The position numbers and the translations under genes are program-made. The notes beneath the pieces are model-generated. The model searched no databases. It was not told where the DNA came from and saw only the letters and a program-made list of their open reading frames with translations. This document shows positions 12,276 through 25,535 of a stretch of 64,000 nt of DNA, one piece after another; position 1 is the stretch's first letter; the number at the start of each line of letters is the position of its first letter. This stretch comes from Plantago ovata. Taxonomy: Eukaryota; Streptophyta; Magnoliopsida; Lamiales; Plantaginaceae. The stretch covers positions 127,984,880-128,048,879 of the forward strand of contig CM051456.1 of NCBI GenBank assembly GCA_028274465.1, written 5' to 3'.

Positions 12276-15200
12276 TCAAGAACCTTCAAAAGAACTTATG
12301 AGGTCTTCACTAATCTCACCAAAAATCTTTGGGCAGTCATCCCAGTTTCCTTGCTGCCTGGCTTCCCAGTACCCACCTGAATAACGGAAGGTTCCTTCAG
12401 CATCCTTTTGAAACCACCTTGGGGTCCAACCACTTTCTTGCATTTTCCGAGCCTGTTATGGAAGGGATGCAAGTCAGATACACAACTATATTTCTTCCTA
12501 CTTTAGTTGGAAAATGGACACTTGTAATCACCACTCTAAAGTCTAAACAATGGGAAACTACTGAAGTGCCAAAAATGTGCTTTGAGGGCATTGCAATGGT
12601 TCTTGAAAACATCATTTTCCCACTGGGCATAAAGCCATTTAACTTAGGGCCAACGCTACATATAACGACAACAACAGCATGCCTGCATGTAAATTTGAGT
12701 AGCAAACAATGAACTTCGCATACCATTCTTTGTCGCGTTTCCAGCCGAAGCTTCTCTGAATTTGCTTTCTCATACTCACCATTTTCAAGATGCCGCTGGT
12801 CTGGTCTGAGTCTTGAATCCGTAGGTGGGAGCTTCTCCTTCATCAATGAATTAAATAGTTGTAATGAGATACAGCAATAGGATACAATTGTAAGTCTATT
12901 TACTTGAGATGATATAACTAGAAATTCATACCTTCAGTCCAGGTGTCAGCTCATTGAGTGTAATCGCGAAAGAAGATAGGTTGTAACGAGTAAGATTTTG
13001 AGGCGGCTTGTTACATTTCCATAGTAAAGTTGCGTCTGACCTGTCTTTTACATTGCCAGTTCCTTCTCCATTTATGTAATAAATACTCTCATCCCACTTC
13101 CCGAATAATTGTGCAACTTTTTTCCCAGTAACATCTTCAACAAACCCATTAACCTGTCCATTTCATATGGTATGTTTAGAAAGTGAATAATCAGCTCAAT
13201 CATCAATAATTCTTGCATTTTTTTATAAATTAACCCCATCAATATTGGAAGATTAAATTAACCCCACAAAACATGCCTTTTAGGTTATAAATTCTTTCTT
13301 TTTGTCATGAAACACTTGAATTTTCACAAACTAGATACAAATCCATTGACCAAGGAAATTTGGGGGATCTTATAAAAATGCATTGATTTTTACCTGGTGA
13401 GGATTACGGTCAAGCATAGATTGCTCCTTGAACTTGAGTTTGCATGAATGCTGGCGATTGCCTTGTATATGCATTAGTCCATGGTGATCACAGTATATGT
13501 TACCAAGTATCAAATTATAGATGCTTGTCGTAACCTAGAACCAGCAAAACATATTTAGTGAATATCATAAGTGCTTTGTAATGTTAAGACACCACGAGAT
13601 GTAAACACACCTTGCTCCACTGAAAGATCTCGCCATCCTCAAACTCCAAATTAAGAGTTCCAACAGGATCAAGTTGAATTGATCGCCCCCAAAACTTTGA
13701 TTTAAGGTTAGTATCACACCAAAATTTCCAGCCTTTACCTTCACAGTGACAAGCAATGAGTGTTGGATGATGACTGACCTATTTCACGAAAATGCTAGTT
13801 AACAGGAAATTCTTTCTGCAACAATCAACAAATACAAGAAAAAGAAAAGCACAAACTTTCAAAAATAGATAACATTACTCAAGCTATCATCCCTCAAAAT
13901 ATTTTATCTGTTTTGAGGTTTCATTTAAGGCACTAGCATCAGGTTGCATATAAATCATCGGATGTTTCCAGACTGGATGGATCCGCTCAGTGTATCTAAA
14001 TTCGTATAAAGAATGCGTTGAACAGGTAACTATATCATTCTATATCATTATTCTAAAAAACCTTTAGCATTTACTAGGACATATTCCAATGAAGCAACAT
14101 GTATCTCCAAATTAAGTTTATATGTTGCCGGGTGAAGAGAAGACAACAATAATTTTAACCTGGTGCAAAGTGCATTTTTCTGATATTATTTCATTCTTCT
14201 CTGTTTTTTCTTTTTCTTTTTTTTTTTCTTTTCAAACAGTTGAATCATATAAATATACAACTGGAGAATTACTGGTGCTGTTACCTTCTCAGAGAAAAAT
14301 CGGAGTCCTTTTTCTGGATAATCAGCCTCATAGGTTTCACCAAGTAGAGGATTGAAGGGTTTACAGTGGCGGCCTTCTGAGGATGCATAACCAGAAACAG
14401 CGAAAGCAGCAACATATAAAATCCTAAGGAGACTGTTTCCCTGTAATGAGAGCATAATACATAAGCAAACAAATAAAATGCGAATGGAACTTTAAACCGA
14501 ATGATTAAGGTACTCTGACTCTTAAGAATGGGTTTTACAAGATTCAAGCATCCTTAAGATGCTTATTATTATTTCTATATGAAATATCTTTAGAGCTTAT
14601 AGGTGAAACATGATAAGCACAAGCTGTACATTATAAACTTTAAAAGGGTTGTATACTAAGACATAAAATTATGCCAAGTTCTTACTTGGACTTGATGCTT
14701 ATTACATTTACCCCAAAAGATGGGAAATACTTGGTACCTGTTTGGAGTTGAAATGACAATGATTGACAGGCATATTTTTTATGGTTTCTTGAAGTGGATT
14801 GAGAAGGATTGTACTCTGATTGTGTTAGAGAGAAACCATATTGTAGGATGTAAACGTAGGAGAAATGTGAGAGTGATATTTTTTGTAGGTTCTGTAGGAT
14901 AAGAAGTGAGTGTTCCGAATAAAGTTTGATTTTAAAAAAAAAGAAAAAAAGGAAGAAGAAGTAGGTAAAAAAATTGTGTAAAAAAAGGAAGAAGTAGGTA
15001 AAAAAATTGTGCACACTAGCAGTTCTTTTAATTGAAATCTCATCTGGTGCTAAATGCCTGACACAATTCCCTAACAGATGGTTTTAACATTACAGACTTA
15101 CAGTAAAAGCAGCTCACTATCTAGATTCTGGGGGTACTACTAAACGGTGGGTTTATGGAGTCAATGGCACACAATTGGTGATAAGTGACAAAAACAGGGC

Positions 15201-18200
15201 AGCATATAGATTGGATTATACTCTATGAGAACTAAAACAGATCATACCGCTTTGCCATGCTCATATGCCTGATCAAGAAGATCAGAGTACTCTAGGTCTT
15301 CGAAACACTTTTGCAGAGATGAAATTGGCTCATTAAAGTATACAGGCAGACAGACTCTCGTCAGATCTTTTCCAATGTTGTCTTTGATCATAGACCATAA
15401 GCTGACAGCTTTCTCCTTTTCAATCGGATCTGGTAGCTTAGTTCTTCTCTCAACATGTGGGTTATTAGGTTTTATTACACTTTCCTTCGCATCTACATTC
15501 TCCACCACATCAGTTTGATGATTCTCCTGTTCCCCACAAGTATCCATGTCGTCTAAATCAACTGAACCAGAAAAGTACTCCTTTGTGTCAAAGTACTGGA
15601 TTTCCTCGTCTGATACTTCCTCAAGCTCTGGCTTTTCAACATCATCTGATGATTCGGTGGTGCTCCATTCTGTTGATTTTAAGTAAGTACTTCAGATAAT
15701 TATCACTATGCAATCTTGTATCTATAAGGAACTTTCTTAAAAAAAGAAAAAAACAAAAAATAAAAGTGGAGCAAGTCAAGGAGGCAAAAGAAATGCACAA
15801 GCAAACATGTGTCATTGATTTTTTAACACCTTTGGCTTTTACACCAAGCAAACCCAGTCAAAACAAAGAAGTGCTCAATTTAAAGACTATCCAAATGTAA
15901 AACATCTGTAACTCATGCAGAACATTATTTTTTGTTTTTTTCAAGGTCTTCATCATGATCTGTATAAATTGTGAAGTAAACAAAACATATGTTCCACAGA
16001 CAGTTATATGTTAACAGATTAACTTCTCATGCCAAATCATGTACTTCTTTATCTACAATTCAAGGTCTTCATCTCTTAAATGACAACACAGATTGTTTGA
16101 AAATCTTGAAATAACAGAAGAATTCCAATCATCCAAGCAAACTCCAATGTCATAATGAGATTGTTTGTTGATGTAATACTCCCATGCTATGGCTAAATTC
16201 AAAAATATAACTGGTGAATAGAGTATAAGCGTACGGTGTAATTAAGAAGTAAGCAGAGTAATCACATGGTAACTATTCCAAGAGTTAAAGATTCTGGCCC
16301 ATTAATGGGAAAGAAGAAGAATATATAATGATTTGTGATGCATCTAGACCCTCAAATCATAAAATGTAGTCCAGAAGATAGCACATAATAATGATAAATG
16401 AATTAAGTAGAAATGTATCATATCAATGGTTTTATTTGCTACTTGAGGCAGATGATAAATTATGAAGTAGAAATGTATCATATTAATGGTTTTATTTGCT
16501 ACTTGAGGCAGATGATAAATTATGTACCACTGTATTTTCCCAAGGCCAAATTCCTGTAATCGTTCTTCATCAACTGGTAATCTCCAACATTAATACCGGG
16601 GCCTTCAGCTTCTATATTTGATGCCTGCATGTAAGAGCAAAATGAAATCTTAAAATGATATCCATCTTTATAAGTGTAATATATACAACGGATACAAAAT
16701 GTACTAACTACACTGAAGCAACATCGATACTTGGATCCATAATAAGACCAATTGATTGACCAAAGTTGTCACAGATATTCAGCTTCTGGCATTAAACAAT
16801 GTAGTAGCAATAGTTGACAAACTCTTGTCAGGTGATATATTATTCAAACTTAACCGGTCTCAACTCTTCTCTATCAATCAGTTCTCCGCATTCAACAACC
16901 TCAATTTTATGCAACACCAAAAGGCATGCAATAAATTTTTGCCCCCTCTCAAAATTCTGGGTTCCCCTTAATACTACCTTGGAATAATTGTCCATATGCT
17001 CATCTGATATCTCCTAATATTGCCACATACATCATTTTCTAAACAAGATGCTCAAAGGACAATGTCCCGTCCTGCTGATTAGCAATTTCACTAACCTTTT
17101 TCATACTCGTGGTCCTATTTTGTCTCTCATGGGACCTAAGCAGGCTGAAAGGACTTGCTTTTGTGACCAATATAGTGTAAAGCGCACAAGACTTATTGAC
17201 AGTACAAAATTAGGTTATGGCCATCTATGAAATTCAGACACGTTGCTAGGATTCAAGCACGTCATCTAGAATACATGAAGGACATGTTTGTGCAATGTGT
17301 GCATATATATGCACGCCATAGATGATATGATTATGACCAATCAGAATTTCCCATAAAGAGCATTTACTCAAAATATCTCTACAGATAAGAACTGCCTGTC
17401 AAGCATTAGAAATTGAAATTCTTGATCAAGCATGTGGAAGCTATTTTTAAAGAACATTGGTTATTAATCCACATCCTTATGAAAGCTAGAGCACTGTGGT
17501 TTTCCCTAATTTTTGTGACAAAGATTAACCTCTCTCTCTAGTGATGTCATATACAAGCTTCAATAGCTAATACAAAGGGCTCCTGATTAAAAAATGAAAA
17601 CCATGGCATATATAGACTCAGTAACCCAAAAACTACATTTGACAAGTGTATGAGAGTTAGGCGTCAAACTAAGGCAAGAAGACACATTGCAATCATCTCA
17701 GTTGATGCTTAGTAAATACTACTACATGGCTGCTACATCTAGAGTGAAAAACTGAACACTTAACAGTTGACACAATGTATTTCGGCATATACTAACATTT
17801 AGTTGAAAAAACATAATCCTACACATATGCTTTATACTGCAACATGTTAACAGAATATGATTAATGCTATTATGACAACACATGGTTCTCCCAAGATGAT
17901 ACAGCATACAAATGATTAGAAACATCATTCCTTCTCGGGCAATAACGGGATCAAAATTAGTACCTCTAATTGTCTTAATGTATCAAGCAAGTTAGTACGC
18001 TCCTCGTAGAGAACTTCGAATTGTCCCTGTAAGTCTGAAACTTCGGAAAGCATGATCTGCTCACAGTCCTGAACAAGTGATTCATCAACTCCATTGTCCA
18101 GCAAGCGCTGCTTTAGCCTTTCCGTAGACACTGATAAGTCTCTAGTTAGATGGGGTATACTATCATTCTGTGGTCTCAATGAAAAAAGGCTTCTGGTTGA

Positions 18201-19770
18201 AATTAAAGCCTGTATCCAGGCCACTCTTTCCCTCTTGGTATTAGTTCTTAGATGAAGAGTCTTCGTTGCAGTAAATATGTAAAATCGTCTATCATCCGAT
18301 CTGCTTTCACGAAACGATGCAATCTGCAAGCCGAAGCATAACACAATCCTAATCAGATGGAATAATATACCGTATTACTACTATGGAAAGAAAAGAGTTA
18401 TAGTTGCTCATATGACTAAATTGAAATCAAAACCTAGAAGCATGAATACCAGTTCAATCAGTTGAAGAATAATTCCTCCAAAAATACGCATAAAACTAAT
18501 GATCTATTATTAAAAAAATAGCAAAATGTAACCCCACAAATAATTTCCAAGAAGACAGAATGAAATTGCAAGTACCTTGAATTCATCAAAAGCATTAAAA
18601 ATTTGGAAGTGTATCTTTCAAGATAAATATTTTTTTAATTTTTCCCACACTTTCTTACACGAAACGTTATACAGTACACTGAAGTCTTTCAAAAAGAAAA
18701 AAAAGATGGAGAAACATCAACTTTGCACCCAAGCAAAGGGTTAGATGAGATCTACCACTCTTCACGACACATACTTGAAGTACCCAAATAATATTGAATG
18801 AATAATTTTCACAAGATACTTTTTAGGAAAAAAAACACCAAGTGGGTACTTTTTTGCCCAGGTGAGCAAAACACAGAAGAAGCTCATAACATGAGATATG
18901 AAAACACGAGCAAAACAAACACAAACAAACACCAATAGGTAGGCCATTAATAATAACAAGATAAAAACAGTAGCCATGTCCAAAAGTGTTTGATGTAACT
19001 TGACACCCATAAATCTTATCATTCCAGAGAGTAAAAAGTGAAGAAACCCATTTTTGGGAACCTGCTGATGTGACCCACTCTAGATGACCACCAGTTTTTA
19101 CACTAAAATTTTAAAAAATTCCAAAAATAAAAATAAAAAATAAATAGTAAATGTAGAAAGGAAATGTGGCTCAGATATATTGCTTTTGACAAAGAATCAA
19201 TCCCTGGTAATTTTCCCATTACCCTGTTTTGCCAATTGTGGTAAAAAAACAAAGAGAAGTCCTTTCTCTCTCTCTTCTCCAAGTACGAGAGCTCACACGG
19301 TAAGCTACAGTGTAGCAGTACTACTACAGTAGGTACACCAAACAAATCATAATACTATACCACCTGCAATAACTTCTATACCTCCTCTACAACTTACCCA
19401 CCTTTAAATGGACAATGCCGAGGCTCTTCCCTTGTTTCCTCCCGCTCCGCCGCCCAACCACCGACCCGATTAGCACCACGTCACTCCCCGCCGTTGCCTC
19501 CGGCCTCCTCGTCTTCGAATACGACAACACGCCGTTGTTCCTCAGCGTGAACCACCTGGATCGCCACCCCTTGCCGTAGTTTGTCCACTTGTACAGTATC
19601 CCGGCGACTCCGATCCCCGATTCCGCCGCCGCATTGGCCGCGTCAGATCCGATTCCGCCTAAAAAATTCACTGCAGAGCCGGTCCGGAGCAGCGTCGGCT
19701 CCGGCGATCCATCGCCGTCTCCGATCGTCGCCGGCGCGGTCTCTAGGGTTATGCAGCAGAGCGGGTGCAT
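12276..19770 (-). CDS. ORP2A: oxysterol-binding protein-related protein (PH + OSBP domains)
   Basis: Ten exons on the minus strand, in coding order: 19770-19402, 18323-17964, 16624-16528, 15669-15248, 14440-14285, 13778-13611, 13534-13394, 13153-12932, 12837-12724 and 12452-12276 (stop). They total 2,226 nt, a 741-aa protein, with every junction GT-AG and in phase. A PH domain spans residues 57 to about 170 ([13 protein letters not shown]), split by intron 1. A helical linker with LRQLE ends near residue 243. The OSBP lipid-binding domain holds NPLLGETYE near residue 450 and the fingerprint EKVSHHP at 467-473; the C-terminus has GWTPRWF and the GYWEAR block. Family role: sterol/PI4P binding and transfer at ER contact sites. 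Start chosen at MHPLCC, usual for plant ORPs; an in-frame ATG lies 5 codons upstream at 19785. ORP2A is assigned by similarity and remembered synteny; ORP1-type is the alternative. Confidence 0.93.
14740..15015. repeat. retroposon-like insert and tandem repeat in ORP intron 4
   Basis: On the plus strand, sequence from about 14740 ends with AATAAAGTTTGA and an A-rich tail near 14935-14945, opposite to the ORP gene. Directly after it, a unit of about 30 bp (GGAAGAAGTAGGTAAAAAAA) is repeated twice to 15010. This resembles a polyadenylated retroposed fragment; source unknown. Confidence 0.4.
16404..16524. repeat. 61-bp tandem duplication next to an ORP splice donor
   Basis: Two nearly identical head-to-tail copies of a unit containing AAGTAGAAATGTATCAT and CTACTTGAGGCAGATGATAA. 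They abut the donor site of the 97-nt exon 3 (16528) on the intron side. Confidence 0.85.
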
Positions 19771-20160
19771 TCCTTTGACCCGCATCGTGTTTGCAGTAGC
19801 TGAATTAAATCAAAATCAGGATCAATCAATGTGAATCTGCTGTGTAATGGTGATCTGGTTTTGCATTTGTAGCAGCAGCAGTTAATGGAAAAATGAGTGA
19901 TGATTAGATTGGGTGTATCATCATCATCATCATTATCGTCAGCATCATAGCCATTGTTGCGAGGTGGATTTTGGATTTGTATCTGAGGATGTGACCATAC
20001 CTGAGTTTTTAGAGAGAGAGAGCTCTGAAACTGAGAGATTGATTCCTTGGGAAAGTGAGCTTAGAGAGAAAAAAGAGAGAGAGTAGATTTTGTAAATTTA
20101 AAAATGGCAGAGTGAGAGTGAGAGAGAGAGAGAGAGATTTATATAATAAATATTAAAGTA
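19771..20160 (-). other. 5' leader region of the ORP gene
   Basis: Sequence upstream of the ORP start on the minus strand. It contains TCATCA repeats near 19918-19936 and GA/CT-rich runs at 20012-20030 and 20115-20138 (CT-rich in the gene's direction), common in plant 5' UTRs and core promoters. No TATA box could be assigned with confidence. Confidence 0.45.
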
Positions 20161-21256
20161 CTGGTGAACGATAGAATAATAGTATTAAAATAATAATATT
20201 CAGAATCTGAGAAAAATGGCCATGGAAATAGACTAGTGTTAGGAGCTTGGAGAAGAAGAGGTGAAGTATATAAGCTGACTGAGATGTGAAGGAGGCTTCT
20301 CCAATTGGCATTTACTGCATGACTTTGGACAATATTTTTATTTTTGGACAATATTGTTTTATCTTGTCCATTATAAAACAAAAAACACTAAATCATGTTC
20401 GGGTCGTTTTAAAAAGTGAAGTTTTCGGTTCGTTCAGATCAGATTTAGTTAGTTCAAACTTTTCGTATAAATAAGTTGAATTCCATTTAGATTTCTTCGG
20501 ATAAATTAAACAGAATCTAAATGGATTATCTCGTAAATTCACAACTTAGAGTATTTGGTCGGTCGTTAGTTATCATTGATTCAATTAAACTGAATTCGTT
20601 TCAAATTTGTTATTCGTCATCAATTTAACTAAGTTTAATGCAGTTCATATTTCTTCAGATAAATTAAACATGATCTAATTATCTAAACATCAATTTAACT
20701 TATTCGGTATATAATCTATTATGTGACGTGCAATTTTAAGTTCGTCATGTACTACATGTTTCTATGTAGATATTCTTGAAAGTTATTTGTAAATTTATTT
20801 TACCGTTGAAAAAAATAGAAATAAAAAATAAATTCGATATACGTTGTTATTGAAAGACATGCCAACAGGGTTACATATGAGTTTTTATTTTTTATTTTTT
20901 ATTTTTTTTAACGGAAAAAATTTATTAAATACTTTAAGTCTTCATCCAAAGAGTATGAGTAATTTTGTTAAAAAAATTTTTACAAGAATAAACTAGAAAT
21001 GCACCACAATGTTATTATCAAACTTATAATTGAGTATGATTAACATTAGACCATTACGCTTATGTTGGTTGATTCAATTAGTTAAAAATAGTATTATCTT
21101 GTTCTTGGTCACGAATTCAAATTCCATGGGCGGCAAATTAATAATTATGTTATCCTCTATCTGAGTTTGTTGCACTTGTAAAGTTTGACTTGGTTCATGT
21201 TGTTTGCATTGTGTGGACCCGTGAGACTTAACCATTGCGTACCCAAAAATTAGCGG
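20161..21256. other. intergenic, AT-rich
   Basis: Spacer upstream of the ORP gene. Contains GTTCAGATCAGATT-like and TAAATTAAACAGAATC-like repeats (20400-20700) related to the TCAGT-rich family. No gene or complete element seen. Confidence 0.5.
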
Positions 21257-21631
21257 CTACAGATTTCGAACGTTATGAAAAATTGTTACTTTTGATATCT
21301 CGCCCTTTGCTGGTGGTGGGGTGAGTTCAGCCCTTGGGTAGCATTGCATAATGGTGTAGAGAAGAAAAAGAGGAAGTATTCGACCAAATGTGCAGAAAAT
21401 GGCTACTCGTTCATCCCTTTTACTTTCTCTATGTTTGGGAGACTCGGCAAGAAGGTTTTGGCTACACTTTCGCGCCTCAGGCATATTTGTATTAGTCACT
21501 CTAACAATGACAAAAGTGATGTTTTTCTTTTTCACATGTTGAGTGTTTGTATCCATAAATGGGTGGGAGCAAAGTTTATTGCTAGACTCCCGTTTAACTT
21601 TAAGTGGTAATATTATTAAAAAATAAATAAC

Positions 21632-21690
<59 letters not shown>
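21257..21690 (+). pseudogene. 5'-truncated non-LTR retroelement, copy 1 (C-terminal end) with (TAA)n tail
   Basis: Frame from about 21344 to 21610 encodes the last ~80 residues of a plant reverse-transcriptase-associated C-terminus (blocks KRKYSTKCAENGYSF and WVGAKFIARLPFN), the same region as copy 2 downstream. Nothing upstream can be read as the rest of the protein. After the stop codon the sequence runs through a short UTR into a (TAA)n array of about 60 bp at 21632-21690. Copy 1 and copy 2 are clearly diverged. Confidence 0.65.
21632..21690. repeat. (TAA)n microsatellite
   Basis: About 20 near-perfect TAA units between the two retroelement fragments; likely tail of copy 1 and insertion point of copy 2. 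Confidence 0.95.
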
Positions 21691-21691
<1 letters not shown>

Positions 21692-22347
21692 TTTGGGGTA
21701 TCGGCTTGGTGTTGCTTTGTTTCCGGTGTCCCAACCCTGCTTTACTTGCTCTCGGGTTTCTTATGGGGATTTGTTTTGTGATCATGCGGTGTCATGTGCT
21801 GGGATGGTGGGTATCAAGCACCGATCGACATAACCTCGTTCGTGACACTCTCTTGGATGTCTGTTTTCGATCTAGTATTTCTGCTGGTAAGGAAGTTGAT
21901 ATTGGTTTGAGCGACGGGAGTGATAGGCCCCTTCGTCCTGCAGACTTGCTCTTTTATGCTTGGGATAGGGGACGGGACGTTTGTGTTGACCTGACTGAAT
22001 CTTCCCCCTTGACACGGTCTGGGTTGAGGGACTTTGTGCCTGGACGGACGGTGGCTGAGGCTGCCAAGCACAAGTGTGCGAAATATCGGGACTTGTGTGC
22101 GGCTAAGGGATATGGATTTCTTTCTTTCTCTTTCTCGACACTTGGGGAGTTGGATTCTGATGTTGTTGATTTGCTTGTTCGAGTTCGGAGTTTCGCTTTG
22201 GCTCAGGATGTTGGGGCGCGTGCTGCTCATTTTATTTTTCTAGAAATAGTTTAGATATTGCTAAGGGAGTGGGAGCACAGCTTGTTTCTCGGTTGCCCTC
22301 TAATTTTGTATAAACATTCGTTGTTTTTGATTTATTGAACTACACAC

Positions 22348-22400
<53 letters not shown>
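21691..22400 (+). pseudogene. 5'-truncated non-LTR retroelement, copy 2 (zinc finger + endonuclease-like end) with (TAA)n tail
   Basis: Starts exactly where the (TAA)n tail of copy 1 ends. The first frame shows a C-x2-C-x11-H-x3-C finger (Cys codons at 21738 and 21747, His 21783, Cys 21795). A 4-nt duplication around 21821-21828 (CCGATCGACA) then shifts the frame. The second frame, to 22254, reads RHNLVRD, then RPAD (Asp at 21943) and DVCVDLT (Asp at 21988), and ends in the same region as copy 1. Layout resembles the CCHC finger plus restriction-like endonuclease at the C-terminus of R2/Dong-type elements. The 3' end is a (TAA)n array at about 22349-22400. Broken and truncated, so not functional. 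Confidence 0.7.
22349..22400. repeat. (TAA)n microsatellite
   Basis: About 17 TAA units forming the 3' tail of retroelement copy 2. Confidence 0.95.
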
Positions 22401-24555
22401 CCATCAACATGCACATGATTAAGTTTTATATTTAATTATCATCCATATATATTACTCATTCAATTTAATACGTACGGTGTGTACATGTGTCACTCTTTAA
22501 GTAAAATGTATATAGTGGTAAGTTTAGGGGTACTTATGCACGATTCTTTGGGCAGAATACTGGTTTGGCGTAGGTAATTTGTGGCTTTTGTTTATGATCT
22601 GGAACAAGGGGAAGCCTTGGCATGTCGTTTAGCGGTGCAGGTGGCCAAAGATGTGCAAATCAGGTGAGTCATCTTTGAGGGTAATAGTTTTCGAATCATT
22701 AATCAACTGCTGAAATCGAAGGATCATCAAGCCTTAAAGGTAGCATACAGACGGGACAATTTTACAATTTAATTTACCAATATGATACATCACACGAATT
22801 AGTATTTTATTATTATTTCTTTAACTTAAGATAAAATAACTGATTATAAAATTTATTATAGAACAAATGGAGCATCTAAAATAATTTAGCCACTTCTAGT
22901 TTGAAATACAAATGATGAAATGGGGTCAAAGTTGGGCATTGTACTGACACCGCCCAATTAACCTTGCTTCCACCAAGTGTCGAACTTCCCGTGCCAAGTT
23001 GCCCATCATTTCAGGTTCACAATGAGCACTATCAATAAATAGTAATCAATGTACCGCTATAAATTATCCATTTTTATTTTTTACGGTCAACAACTTTCAA
23101 CTTTGACTTTGAATTACATTTAAACTATAATGATAATATACTTGATAAAGTTATATTCTGAAACTTTAGGTTCTATATTTTCATAATATAATTTCGTTAA
23201 ATATTTTACCATTATAGTATAAAAGTAATCGGGAGTCAAAGTTGAAAGTTGTTGACCGAAAAAAGTCAAACTGGGTAAATTGTAATGGGACATAGGAGTA
23301 TATTCTAAGTTTGATATTTTACACCGTTTTTTAAAAAATAGTTTACATTTGATTTTAAATATGGTGTTTAATACGTTTGCTTTTATTGTGATGGAAAATA
23401 TGACAAAAGAAAAAAATATAAAGAAATAATTTTGAAGTACAAAAAATAAAAACGTTTGGAACCGAGTAATTTTGAGTACAGAAAAGAATAATTAAGGACA
23501 TATAGATGAGTACAGTACATCTGAATATATAGAAGTATGTGCATAGTTATATAGTACAAAAAATACTCGTTGATCATGGTGGAATATTCTAGTGTAGTAT
23601 TATTCATTAACTTTTATAAAATGCCGCGCGACGTGGACACAAAGTCCTCATATTTGCATGCGGAGTACTCATATTTTACAAACTTTATATGACATACCAT
23701 TTAGAAAGTGTCTTTTTTTCATGACCATAATTGAATAGAAATGAACTGAACTGAATACAATTAAACTGAACTGAGCAGAGCTAAACTAAATTTATTTGTT
23801 GAATAAAATACAAACTAAGCAAATCTGAACTGAATTGAATAAAACTTAATTGAAAATAATGAGTTTTCAGACCAAAGATAACAGAACCTTACAAGTTTAT
23901 CTAGATCGGAGTTTTTTTTCTTCTTTTGAAATGACAAATCTAACTATCATACTCCTACTCTTACTCCTACACTACTCAATTACCTCCTTATAACTCCAAT
24001 ATACACCTATACCAACTTTATGCCTCCGCTAGAGTTCGAATTGTCAACCTTTCTTTGCTACTCTAGAACCCTAACCACCAAACCACCTTATAACTCTTAG
24101 ATTCGACATTTTAGTTCGGCGTGATTACAAAAAATTTGAATACACACCTATTATCGGTATTGATCATATTGAATAATTTTAACTCCCAAAAATTCGAATT
24201 GATGAATAAGATCGGAACTATTTAATAGTCACATTATAAATTTAATAGACACATTATAATTTAAAAATCGAAACCCATCACATCCTTAGGAGTAGGAGTA
24301 TTATTCAAATTTTTACCACTAATCATTAGACTTACCACTAATGACATGTTGGACCATGCTTTGTATTATCGAGGTTATATTTATCTAACTGGATCATGAA
24401 AGGTGGGATTCAAACTTTATATCATGAATTGTAGGGAAATGGACTACTTATGACTCTATTCCATTATTCCATTAATGCTCTGTTTTATTCGTCTTAAAAT
24501 CGATTATTTTAAATTCAATTCAGATGCATTAAGTTCAATTCAATTTTGCTTAATA
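22401..24555. other. gene-poor interval with a MITE-like inverted repeat and a TCAGT-type repeat
   Basis: No gene seen. At 23041-23300 inverted arms (ACGGTCAACAACTTTCAAC left, GTTGAAAGTTGTTGACCG right) bound a 260-bp MITE-like element. At 23720-23890 a block of AACTGAACTGA-type repeats ends in TTTTCAGACCAAAGATAAC. The rest is AT-rich DNA. Confidence 0.5.
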
Positions 24556-24853
24556 CTCCCTCATGAATTGAATATAAGATGTTTTAGCATTTTCACACAT
24601 ATTAATAAAATGTGATCTTCATCAATTTTGTTGTTGAAAAGGTTGCAAAAAAACATGTTGGTATCTTGTAAAAATAAAATGACCAATGAAAGATGAAAAC
24701 CTTGCATAGCTTTTGCAGACAAAATATAAAAAAATGGGGTTGACTGCATAAAAAGTTGTAAAAAACACACAATTACATGACACCAACTTCAAACATCTTA
24801 TATTTTGCAAATGGTAAAATAACTAAACATCTTATATTCAATTCAGGAGGGAG
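24556..24853. mobile_element. Stowaway-like MITE (Tc1/mariner type)
   Basis: A 298-bp element flanked by TA on both sides, with terminal inverted repeats of about 30 bp: CTCCCTCATGAATTGAATAT at the left and the matching ATATTCAATTCAGGAGGGAG at the right. Non-coding; the 62-74-aa ORFs inside are not genes. Confidence 0.85.
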
Positions 24854-25535
24854 TAGTATTTTATATTACAGATAAGTTTATTTCAGATCAGTTCAGCTCA
24901 GCTTCATTCAATTCAGTTCAGATCAGTTTTGTTCAGTTCAATTCAGATGAAAAGTTAAATCTATGATTTGTTTGAAAACAAATTACATTTTCAATTCAAT
25001 CTAATTAATTTAATTTAGATCTCTTCAATTTAATTTTACTTAAATTATTTTTATGCCATATATAATTTCAATTCAATTTAGTTTAAATTTACTCAAACGG
25101 TTCAAACTGGGATTGAGTTGAAAGTTTATAATGATTTTTGGAATTTTAAAATTTTAAAATTTACTATGACCTTGGATCTTGAACGACATATATAGTACCT
25201 CGTAATTGATGATGAGTTCACTGTTTACTTCTTGCTTTCGTTCTACTTCAAAACCTTCAACTTTTGCTTCTGTGGCGAATTGCTTCCATTACACCTAAAG
25301 TCTAAACTAATTAGACAAGTACTTTGATGATACACTGCACCAAATGTGGAAAATTATGAACAGATTATGAAAATCCAACAATATCACACCAAGGGGAGTC
25401 ATAAATAGAAAACGGGATTAATTGATAACGTATATTATTACAAGAGATTTATAAAAAAGAAGTTTAAAATTTTAACTAAATAAATACAATCAGGTAGCAA
25501 TTCCAACACTCGAATAAGTTAGGTTATCAGCTAGC
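24854..25535. other. intergenic, TTCAGTTCAG-type repeat
   Basis: About 24870-25110 is rich in TTCAGATCAGTTCAGCTCAG-like repeats, the same family as at 11.2, 23.7, 32.4 and 35.3 kb. The remainder is AT-rich with no gene. Confidence 0.5.

Noticed and set aside
12397..12846. 149-aa minus-strand ORF
   Set aside because: Read-through of an ORP intron between two true exons; splice sites and family similarity give the separate exons.
21600..21785. 61-aa ORF with a poly-Tyr run
   Set aside because: Translation of the (TAA)n microsatellite on the other strand.
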